Program-made: the position numbers and the translations under genes
Assembly: GCA_001972305.1 (NCBI GenBank)
Contig: BDDD01000420.1
Coordinates: forward strand, 496,001-560,000
Source: Cephalotus follicularis
Lineage: Eukaryota > Streptophyta > Magnoliopsida > Oxalidales > Cephalotaceae
Length of the DNA stretch: 64,000 bases
Direction of reading: 5' to 3'
Shown: positions 54,545 through 64,000 of the stretch, piece after piece
Numbering within the stretch: position 1 is the first letter of the stretch
Layout of the letters: the number at the start of each line of letters is the position of its first letter
The notes under the pieces: generated by a model
Databases searched by the model: none
Seen by the model: only the letters and a program-made list of their open reading frames with translations
Told to the model about the DNA's origin: nothing

Positions 54545-57500
54545 ATCTCCCACTTGGCCCTCAAGCCATGAAGACCTTTAGCCTAAGCCAATCGCACTTC
54601 TGCTGTCACTTTAGTACTACTAATGCTCATGGCATTGGTCAGTGGGTCTGCGAAAATTTGCTACCGTTGCAAATCTCTATACGATAATGTTTCCTCTATA
54701 TACGATTTCATTAATCATATAATATAATGATATCGTTGCTTTAAGTTTAGAGGGGTAATGAGACTGGGTTCCAAGGCCTGTGCAAAGGCCCCCTATCGTC
54801 GCCACTCTACACAATTGGACGAATGATAGATGAAACTACATGAAGTTCCACAATGAACTTCCGCTACCAAATAGCAACTTTTCGGTATCATAGGTTATAA
54901 CATACTCTTATTCATGGTTGAGTCAACAGTATCCCACTGTTGTAGACTCCTCCAACTCACACAGCACTTTCGTGTAGGATAATCAGATATCCTAATACGA
55001 TGTCGTGACCATTCATATCACAAATGAAATCAGAGTCAACATAACTCTTATTCAATTCACTATCTTCTCCAGCTGTCAGGAAGAAATCCTGAGTCACTCT
55101 CAGATCTCTTTGACAATTCCCAGTGCCTCTCATAGGGACTGGACTGATAATCGACTAGCCAGACCCTTAGGCTTGTGTGATGTCAGGCCTAGTACAAAGT
55201 ATGATATTGCATGATGCAGCCTACAGCCGAAGCTTAAGGTAGTCTACTCATTCAACACTTTCCTCTGACATCTCTTTCAACATCCTCTTGGAAAGATGAA
55301 TTCTTTGGCTAATTGGCAGTAAGCCAAACGTGGTATTAAGAAGTCCATACTATATCAGCACCCTGCTGATGTACTGGCTTTGGGAAAGTTCGAACAACCT
55401 ACTTGATCTATCCCTTTAGATCTTCATTCTCAAAACGTAGGAAGTCTCTCCCAAATCCTTTTGGAGAAGTTCTTGGTTAATTGTACTATAACATGCCTAC
55501 AACATTACCAATATGTAGAATGTTATCTATGTACAATACTAAGAAAGTGATATCTGGGATATCCTATTTCTGATAGACTTAAGGCATAGCATCGTTTTTG
55601 ATAAAATCAAAAACAGTTGTTTCAGCTACGGATGCTTGCTTAAGGTCATACACAAACCTTAGGAGTTAGCACACACTATGTGCAAATGTTCCTTTGGATG
55701 TAAACCCCTCGGGCTTGGGACATTAAGATGTCCTCTTCAAGATAGTTCTTCAATGAAGACCATCTTGACATCCTTTTGCCATTTGTTATACCCATAACGA
55801 GTGGCAATAACAAACATTATCCGAATGGACTTAGTCATTACGATTTAAAGGTTTTAACCTTTTTCCATTAACTCCTATCTTCCTCTTGAAGATATATATG
55901 CAACCATTGGGCAACCTACCTATGGGAGCATTAACCAAGTTCCATACTCGGTTAACGTATATGGGGTCCATTTCGGATTTCATGACTCCTAGCCATGCCT
56001 AGAAAATAGTGCTCTTCACTGTTTCCTTTGTAGCTGACAGGCTCGTCATCATCGATGACTTTAGATTTATCAATGCCTTTTGCGAGAAAACCACATTTCT
56101 TAGACGCTGTTAAAATCTTGCCTGATCTCCTCTCACGAGGAGTGCCTTACTGAGATCCCTTCTGAGGTTGGGATCCTTTCCCAAATCTTGTCTTTAGAGG
56201 GTTCCACCTATAATTCCTCATCGTCCTGTGGGCTTTCAACTGGTAGTAACTCACTTAGTTATACCTTACTCCCACTAATTCCTATAAACAGGTATTCCCC
56301 TTTCGAGGAATTTTGCAGTATGCGAAACAAATACCATTTGTTCACTAGGATGATTGAAATGAAATCCTAAGCACTTCGTAGGATACCCCACAAAACCGAC
56401 AACGATCCGCTCATGCATCCAGCTTAGAAGGTTTTCGCCTTCTTATAAAAGCTGGACAACCTTTAACCCTCTTGGTTTAGGCTAGGTTTCCTCCTATTTA
56501 ATTTCTTGAAAGATATGGAGGGGACGGATTTCATAGGAATCTGGATTAGGAGATAAGAAGATGAATAAAAGACATAATGGATTTGACATATTTACGAATG
56601 TCAATTTCCTCCGTTTGGAAACATCATCACAGTATGGTGTTCCAGAAAGGATCCATTGAGAAAGAATTCCGTTATCTCTCAGATAACCTAAGAATTCAAC
56701 AGAGAGGTATTCGCTTCCCCAATCAGAGCGTAATGCTTTAATGGGTTTACCCGTTTGCATTTCTACTTCATATCTAAATCTCTTAACTCTTTCAAAAGAT
56801 TCAGATTTGTGTTTCACCCGAAACGCTTACCGAAACCGTGACGAATCACAGGTGAAGGTAATGAATTAGTGAAAACCTTCACGTGCATTGTATGACATTA
56901 TACCACTAATGTCAGTGTGAATATATTACAATATGTCCACTTGCTTATCTCCACACTTGGAGAAAAGACATTTGGTCATTACACCAATCAAACATGGTGT
57001 ACATGTTGGAAGGGACTCCCCGTCCTGGATGTCCAAAAGTCCATCCTTAACCAAACGTGTTTATCTAGCCTCGCTAGAATGACCTAATCAAAAATGCAAA
57101 AGGTTGTGAAGGATTTATATTAAATTTCTCTCGTAGTCTTTTATTATTAATTCCTTGCTCAATAGCTGGTGCTATTGTTTGATTAGTATTTAAGACTTAA
57201 AACCCATTATCTAGTTAATCAATGCCGACTTATACACAACCAGAAAATAATAGCCACTATCCATTTGTAATAAACAAAAACCTCTCAGCTTCACAAAATA
57301 TACATTGGATATGCTAATCAAGGTTTAGAACAAAAGTTCTTTACAGTATTTACAAGAGTTTAGTCTATATACAAAAGCCACATTGCTTTATACATACAAA
57401 TCAATATATCCTGCAACATAAAAGTAGATCCCCGATCTTCATGTCATAGGTCCATTGCATCCTCAGCTCCCAGCTGCCTAGCTTCTCTTAGCATCCTGCA

Positions 57501-59664
57501 AAGAGTTACAAATGTTAGTCTCACAACTTGAGTACACAACCCAAATTGAATTTACATTGTAAGCTAAGCGGAATATGAAAAAATATGACAGTACCTAACC
57601 CCACGGCACCATCTGCAATGGAAGCAAGAAATTGTTCATAATTTCTCTTCCAGTATCCTGACTTCCCACACAGAAGCAGGATATCTCCTTAATAAGCTAT
57701 TTAATCCTCTGATGAATGGTATCCCCAAACCACTTGAAGTGGTTCCTTTTCTTTCTTCATTATGAGCTCCTTGTCCTTGGAACTGGATCCTCTTGATCCA
57801 CCTCTCCTTGAGGTTTTTCCAGAAGAATGAATAGGTATCACACATTGTTTTGATCCAGACTGGTCCAAAACTACCTTATCAGTCCACGACTGTGTGCCAA
57901 ACAACTCCTCAAGTTGTATCAACAAGGCACATAACAACTGTGAAGAAATACATAGCGTTTGCCAGTTTGGCATCAAGGTAACACTCGCCATGTATTGAGG
58001 TCTATGATCGTCGTCCCACCACTTAGCCACCCCGGCCTTGTGATGGACAGATGCATTGATCTCTAATGTGGGGTATCTCAGTCATAACATGAGCAACTCT
58101 CATGCTCGTGAGTACCATGCGTAACCATTCAAAGAACGTGGATTGTTTAGCTGAAGAAAATATAAAACATGCCAAATAACGGTGCTGTCTGCCATTTGAG
58201 TGTATAGAATATGCTATCTAACAACCTATTAGAAGAAACAAGAGAGTAATTTAGCAAATCATTCGATTTTATGTTATTACCATAATTCTTGGTCTTTAGT
58301 AATTATGGTTCCTCCCACTATTCTAATCGTATCCCACACCTCCATGTGTAATTCGGGAAGCTCCCACTTCCTGGTGGGGATCGGAATCTATCTTGCAATA
58401 TCATGGTCTCCGCTTTGGCTAGACAAACCATAATACCAAATAGATAGGCATTTAGCATCAAATTGCATTAGGGCCTCGCCCTTGAAATGCAAGATCCGAT
58501 ACAAGTTCAGCCTCACAACCCATACAATCCAACGCTTTGGTGTTGCCAATAGTATGAACTCGGTATAAGTCAGACCCACTACCCTCAAAGAAATAGACCC
58601 GTTTTGATACCCGCCCGTGTGCATGCCATCGGTACCGAAACAAGGCTACTTCCTTCTAGTACTACCCCAGTACTGATATTTAGTAGAAATGGTCATACAG
58701 GGGACCTCTGTTGTGGCAGCGCTATCCCCAATATATCGATACTAGTAAACGAAGGCGTGGAAGGCCAACGACAGGACACCCTTGTGCCCCACCGCTTATG
58801 GACTTATTATTTACAAATTTGAGGAATTTGAGGACTCATAAAATTTTAAATTACCAAAGTCGTTATTGAATCAATTTTAATCTTCCAATCCATTTCGAAC
58901 GGCTTATTATGCTTGACGTGTTTGGATTGTGTGCAAAAAGTAAACATCCATCTCATGCATCCTATGATCCACATCGAAATAAAAATGGCCTGGCTAGGGA
59001 TTAAATCTATGAGCGATCACACGAGCATACGTGATCACTCGGTCTCCTAGGCAAACTATTTAAAACTACTTTATTACAAAATGCACCATGCATACATGGC
59101 CTTCACTTGGTCTTGCATTTTCCTTGATTTTCCTCTTCAAGCTCCTTTGCGATTCATCTCTTCTTTTATTTACAAAAAATGAAAATTTTACAATAAAACA
59201 TTTAAAAATAATGAATAATATACAAATGGTGGGAGAGAGAGAATAACACAAATAAGGAAAAATGGTGCTCGTAGGCAACCAAATTACAGACCAAATAAAG
59301 TGCATGATAATAAAGCAATTTAAACCATCCACAAAAGAAACGAAAAGCTAGGTTCAATCTCATTGCCTACCATCATGCATAAGACATTTAAATCTATATC
59401 CACAATAGAATTTAAATAAACACAAGCAATTTCAATTTCCGATGACCAATCGAAATTGTCCCAAGATTTCCGATATTCCAATAAAACTCCCACTAAATTA
59501 TTTAAAATCTAGTTTCCCTCGGTTTAAGAAAAACTTAATTTTATAAAACAACAATGGGAAGGGAATTAAATTAGAATCTCAGCTACTTTAATCATTCCAA
59601 AATAGTCACCAAAAATTAAAATCGAAGTCGAATTGATATTAAAACGGATCGCTCTGATACCACT
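54545..59664 (-). pseudogene. gag-pol: E gag-pol relic (copia order)
   Basis: Minus strand. Gag: 57701-58030 includes YMASVTLMPN and LEELFGTQS, a copia-type Gag helix region. Integrase: 56494-56817 includes KTLRSD-like (KALRSDWGSEY) and an SGTPYCDDVS stretch where GTPQHNGVSER-like residues would stand, so the core Asp is kept but the catalytic Glu region is altered. RT: near 55520-55560 FLVLYIDNILHIGN aligns with the copia YVDD box, with Asp changed to Asn; LGETSYVLRMKI follows downstream. Protease and RNase H are too decayed to place. 58100-59640 is leader sequence in which I see no gene. Confidence 0.75.
59651..59662 (-). other. E primer-binding site (tRNA-iMet type)
   Basis: The minus strand reads TGGTATCAGAGC two bases inside the LTR end, unmutated despite the decay of the coding region. 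Confidence 0.9.
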
Positions 59665-61157
59665 TGTTGGAACCTGGGAGGGGTCCCGGTCGATTTTGGG
59701 TCTAGGATGCAAGTGTGTTTAATTTTAATTTTTGAAAAACACTAAGACTGTAATTCAAGTTTCACAATTACATCTTACTACCAAAATCTATGCACCTAGG
59801 ATCTTCGTTTAATATTCAATCGAACAAAAGAAAACAGCCAAGCATACATCCACTTAACCGAAACCAATTCGGTAAAAAATAAAAACATAAGATTAGGAAC
59901 CATACTAACGTTGGTGGCTCCATCACTTTGCCACTACACGCTTGCCGAAGCAACTGCCGGTTGCCGGCTCCACTGCCGGTTTCTGGCCAGTCCACGAAAA
60001 CTTCAACCAAGACACCAACGGAATCCAAAAAAACTGCTCAGCTCGATTTTGGAGGAGACAGGGTGAGAAAGGCCCCAGACGGCGGTGAACAGAGGCGGCG
60101 ATTCACTGAGTTCAGACTCAGTGATACTCGGTCAACACGTCATTGACCGGCGATGACATATGTGGATGTGAAACACCCGATAAAGTCACTGGTGGCCGAG
60201 GCTCGGCGAGACACGGCCTGGAACATGGTGAACATATGGCGGTGAGTCAACCCGCCAGGCGAAAACATGATCGCTGCGACACCGCACCGCCACAACCAGC
60301 ACCTACAAAGCACGACCAACACAACCCAACGCAAGACTCGCCGTGAATTAGTGCGGAACGCCGAGTCACGGCTCACAACTCACTGAGTGGCCAGGGTCGA
60401 CTCAGATGCGCGTTACTGAGCAAAAACAACGCCGGTATCACCTAGTCTAAGGCCAAAATAGGCAGAGCCAAGCATGGCTCCACCTACCAAGACCACTGGC
60501 GGTGGAAGAGAAGGCCGGTAGTGGGTGACGCGAAAAACCCCTTGGGAAAAACAGAGAGAAAAGGGGAGAAAAGAGAAGGAGAAAGAGATGAGGACACACC
60601 ATCGATGAGCAGGTCCTCTTCCCGACCACCGATGCCACCGCATGTCATCTTCTCTGGTCAGAAGCGCGCACCAGGCTCGACGCACGAAGCCATTCGTTTT
60701 TCCTCCCCTGTTTGGCGTACAAGGGAAGCGAAAAAACAAAGAGTGAAGACTTAAGACTAAGTCAAAGTCTCTTTCTCTTATATTAAAATTTTTTCTCTCA
60801 ATGTTTTAATTATGTGCACCCCACACATGGTATGTTAAGCATACTCCCACTGTGGTTTACCTTAATATATCAATTTGACAGTACGGTGGTAAATTTAAAT
60901 AAATAAATAAACCACTAATGCCAAATTAATATATACTAGTTAAAACTGGATTTCCTGCCAAGCTAGCATGTGTGTAGCATGCATCGCTTTTCAAATAATC
61001 AGGTGGGATCCGAGAGCCAGGTTTGAATCTGGTACGACTATAAATTTCCCAGAATATCCCAGTAGTTTTGGTACGACCACCCTGATAGTCCCTGACTATC
61101 AGAAAGACCCCAGTGTGAATTCCATCACCCCCTAGATCTGTAGAATCAACAACATCT
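59665..61157 (-). repeat. E 5' LTR, left part, interrupted by D
   Basis: Aligns with 50876 to about 52360 of the 3' LTR up to the GAATCAACAACATCT sequence, where D begins. The remainder lies beyond the window. Confidence 0.85.
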
Positions 61158-61310
61158 TGTAATAATCGCAATTTCAATTCATGTATTTTGTACCCAACGA
61201 TGAATAAAATGTACTTTTGATATGTTATGTTGGTTACTTTTTTGAATAGAACGAAGTTGGGATAAAATTCTTAAATGAAAAACTAAAGAATAATTTTCTA
61301 GTGCCAAACC

Positions 61311-61450
61311 GCCGACGCCTAACTTCTTACTGTCGACGCTTTGAGCCCTGACACGTGTACAAACGCACAATTGAAGGTTGAGTTAAGGCGCCAAAACGTC
61401 GACCTTTAAACGCCCAACATCGATGCTTAAAGGAGTATAAGCGTTAACGC
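61311..61450. repeat. Palindromic motif array in D LTR, cluster 1
   Basis: Cores at 61311 and 61332 (21 bp), 61398 and 61419 (21), and 61443. Forms GCCGACGC, GTCGACGC, GTCGACCT, ATCGATGC and GTTAACGC. Same LTR position as C's CAGTCGACTG cluster 1. Confidence 0.82.
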
Positions 61451-62410
61451 CCATGATAAAACCAGTGACTCTTTAGATGTGTTCTGGCGCAAAGACATAT
61501 GTCAGTTGGAATGGAATGACAGAGTTTAAATGATGGCGACATTGGCATCTGTCCATAGACGTGTTGGCCATGCAAAGAGGCTTCACCAGCTATTGCCAAG
61601 GCAGACTAAGGTGTCTTGCATGTATTCCTTTCACCTGCACAACCTGCAAAAATTAAAGATAAAGAACAAAGAGAGGATGCATGCATGTGAGAGAAAGAAG
61701 TGTACATTAAAAGTTGAACCAACTGAGGAATGAAAGGCACAAGATTGAGCACTTACATCAGCTGATACTTGAGCTATTTGAGTGTTGAAAAACAATGAGG
61801 AAGAGGAGGACTAGCTGGACAGTAGCTGAGGAGTACTAGAGGTTACATGTTAATATTTGAAGAGTTCAAGTGGTTGAAGCTTTGATTCCAGGTAAGTTAC
61901 AATTCGAAGCTCACTTACTGTGGTTAAGATGGTTATGTAAACATGTTGATGTCAATGATATACCTACTGTTGGACATGCAAATCAGTAGTTGGATCGTAA
62001 AAGTTAATTGAAAAATGAAGAGGTGATTTAAATGGGATTAGAGGCTTAGAAGTTCTAGTAATCCTTTTGATTCAAATCAGATGATGATTATAGTAACTGG
62101 CTTGTATATAAATACTGATTTCACAAATATATATCTTTTGTTGGAAATGCAAATATATATTGAAAACTACTGGGATTGAAGGATTTAAAGGAGGGTGAAG
62201 AACATTGGACATAAAGAGAGAAATCAATTCCAAATTGATTTCGGGATAGCGATTGAGGTAGGGGTTTTGACATGTTTTTGAACATATAACATGTATGGTG
62301 TGTAGTGATAGTTAATACTTGATTGCATATTGAATTGAACTGAGTTCGGGTTGATTTTGTGCATCCTCTCTTTTGATATTGCTCCTAGAATTAGTAAGAA
62401 TGCCAGAAGC

Positions 62411-62555
62411 GCCGACGCTTAAGTTAAGAACGTCGACGCTTTGGTGTGGAAAACGCCTGTTAAGGCTTAGAATGTCGACGCTTAAGCTTTGATCATACGT
62501 GTAGTGTCAACGCTTAGACAACAACCGTCGATGCTTACACAGAAACTGTCGACGC
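62411..62555. repeat. Palindromic motif array in D LTR, cluster 2
   Basis: Cores at 62411, 62432, 62474, 62506, 62527 and 62548, with intervals 21, 42, 32, 21 and 21 bp. Same LTR position as C's cluster 2. Confidence 0.87.
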
Positions 62556-63690
62556 TGTAGAACAGTAAAAATAGAAATGTTCAGATTGATTGATTGACTT
62601 GATTGTGGTTGCAATTATCCTTGATCTGCTATATTGTAACTATTGTTACTGTTATTTAATGAAATCACTACTGTTATACATATGTATTCAAGGATTTCAC
62701 CAACTTAATGCTTAAAGCATAATTAATGATTTTCAACAACGGATTTCAAATAGAAAATCTTATCGTATATAACTCTTATTTTCCTCTTAATATAGGCATT
62801 ATTACTATTTAGTTCTCCCAAGAGAACCACTGACTGAACTGTTATGTTTTCAAAAAACTTAAAACTACTAGAATATTGCATATTATAGATATATGTAATA
62901 TTGTTACTGAATTGATTGAATTGATTATCTATGTTATTGTCATTAGTCGAGTGATAGGAGACATCACTGGCTACGGAGGTGGTCCTATGTGTCAGGAGTT
63001 GGCTAGAGCACCCACCCAAACTGTCTGCAATGCAGAACTTGATTGTTAAACTGCTCGCTAATGCCGGTAGTAACTGACATGATCTATCATCTTCGGAGTG
63101 TAGGGTGATAGATAGGTGGTGCACAGTTGGTCCTAGGAGTTAGCGACATGTGACACCCAAACCACTTTACTGATTGATTGTACCCTTGTTCGATATTCTT
63201 GCATTGTACTGTCTATGGCCACTTGGCCTGATTGCGTATATATTGGAATACTATATATATATATGGGTTATTTCATTAAACTGTCATGCATATTTACATT
63301 TATAGATTCAATTACATGCTTTATATTCCTACTTAGCCAAGTGAGGACAAGGGTTAACCCCCTACAATTTTTGATTAAGTGAAGGCATTCGGAAGGTGCT
63401 GTTGGCATTTTTGGAGAGTTTTTATCTGCTTAAGGTTGTTATCCTTATGATTTATATTTGTAATGAACGGTTCGCACTCCGTTGTTGTTTTACCTTTCCG
63501 TATGTATAAGGATAATTTGATGGATTGTATACGCACGTAGTATGGGCTGCGTGCGGATGACTTGTAATCCTGTTTTAAATGCTTCCGCTTATGTTGTTGA
63601 ATTGTTAATTGGAATGCTGGATTATTTTACTTATTACTGATATCACCACATATGTTGTCTAATGTAATGGAAAGGCGGGGTGTAACAGCG

Positions 63691-63702
63691 TGGCATCAGA
63701 GC
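63691..63702 (+). other. D primer-binding site, one change
   Basis: TGGCATCAGAGC, one transition from TGGTATCAGAGC, three bases after the LTR end. Confidence 0.88.
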
Positions 63703-63790
63703 ATATTCCATATATGCTAGACGGGATAAGTTTCTTGGAAATTGAGTGAATTTTTTCCTAATGATTGTGTCATTCCATATAGGAAACTGA

Positions 63791-64000
63791 ATGGACCTAT
63801 GAAGAGGTAGAAGAGGAAGGTGTAGAGCCGATGAAGGAGTCAATGCACCGCCAGTGCACGAACATGATCTACCGACGAATGAAGGAGTGAATGTTCCTCC
63901 AGCGCATGACGAGAGGAGTAACTTTGACCGCATGGCTAACCTCTTTCAACAACAGATGCAAGCTAATGCGACGAACATGGAACAGATTCGGCAAATGTAC
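63791..64000 (+). pseudogene. gag: D gag N-terminus, stop at codon 4, continues past window
   Basis: The ATG at 63791 opens MDL, then TGA, then RGRRGRCRADEGVNAP in the same frame as C's MDLPRGRRGWRRADEGVNAP. The frame then stays open for the remaining 66 codons to the window end, including NFDRMANLFQQQMQ. The TGA stands where C has a CCA proline codon. No later ATG is close enough to be a natural start, so the copy is probably inactive. Confidence 0.85.

Larger units (their letters stand above)
50876..61157 (-). mobile_element. Element E: Ty1/copia retrotransposon, decayed, right LTR cut by D
   Basis: 3' LTR 50876-54544 (holding solo LTR S), internal 54545-59664, primer site 59651-59662, 5' LTR from 59665, interrupted at 61157 by D. 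Domain order on the minus strand is gag, integrase, RT, as in copia. The LTRs diverge considerably (visible differences on nearly every line), so the insertion is old. Confidence 0.82.
61158..63687 (+). repeat. D 5' LTR (2,530 bp)
   Basis: TGTAATAATCGC to GGGGTGTAACA. Palindromic-motif clusters lie at 61311-61450 and 62411-62555 and the conserved LTR box at 63327-63370. Confidence 0.9.
61158..64000 (+). mobile_element. Element D: Tekay-type chromovirus related to C, right-truncated by window
   Basis: LTR 61158-63687, primer site, then the start of gag. LTR ends and the last third of the LTR align well with C (for example TTCGGAGTGTAGGGTGATAG and GTGACACCCAAACCAC), while the middle and the palindromic clusters differ. 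Left flank CATCT (61153-61157) should recur after its 3' LTR outside the window. Confidence 0.88.

Noticed and set aside
1..64000. Intact host protein-coding gene
   Set aside because: Every longer frame with a recognisable domain belongs to a retroelement or the pararetroviral relic; the remaining frames are short and unconserved.

Overview
The window is about 64 kb of plant nuclear heterochromatin made almost entirely of nested LTR retrotransposons. I see no intact host gene, tRNA or rRNA gene. Tekay/Del-type chromoviruses, an Athila-type Ty3 element, Ty1/copia elements and an endogenous caulimovirid (pararetrovirus) fragment point to an angiosperm, probably a eudicot with a large repeat-rich genome. 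I cannot name the species.

Layout, using my own labels. Element A (+, Athila-like, without RT or integrase) is the main scaffold: 5' LTR 1-866 and 10239-10324, internal 10325-16142, 3' LTR 16143-17290 and 46111-46415. T1 (-, Tekay chromovirus with both LTRs, 867-10233) sits in A's 5' LTR with a perfect 5-bp target duplication. B (-, decayed Tekay, 17291-46110) sits in A's 3' LTR. B carries H (-, a rearranged and tandemly expanded chromovirus, 20431 to about 31164) in its internal region and C (+, Tekay chromovirus, 33519-44581) in its right LTR. A is itself inserted in the gag gene of F (-, 46416-49301). To the right lie a copia LTR (G, 49302-50875), a copia element E (-, 50876-61157) holding a solo LTR of another family (S, 53190-54320), and D (+, a relative of C, 61158 to the window end), which is inserted in E's 5' LTR. 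The chain F, A, B, C is four levels deep.

No element here looks able to move by itself. T1 and C keep recognisable gag-protease-RT-RNase H-integrase-chromodomain order but carry stops, and T1 also has frameshifts. A keeps gag and protease only. E has degenerate gag, integrase and RT in copia order.

The most unusual signal is not a gene. At least six different LTR families (A, T1, C, D, F, S, plus H) carry clusters of short, nearly palindromic, CpG-bearing motifs with a GTCGAC-type core, either CAGTCGACTG or AAGCGTCGACGCTT. These recur about every 21 bp while the spacers between them are not conserved. Related elements C and D carry different motif types at matching LTR positions. A second striking feature is element C's three-LTR structure: its middle LTR is a mosaic, identical to the 3' LTR for 1,020 bp and then several percent different, as expected from unequal LTR-LTR crossover followed by deletion.
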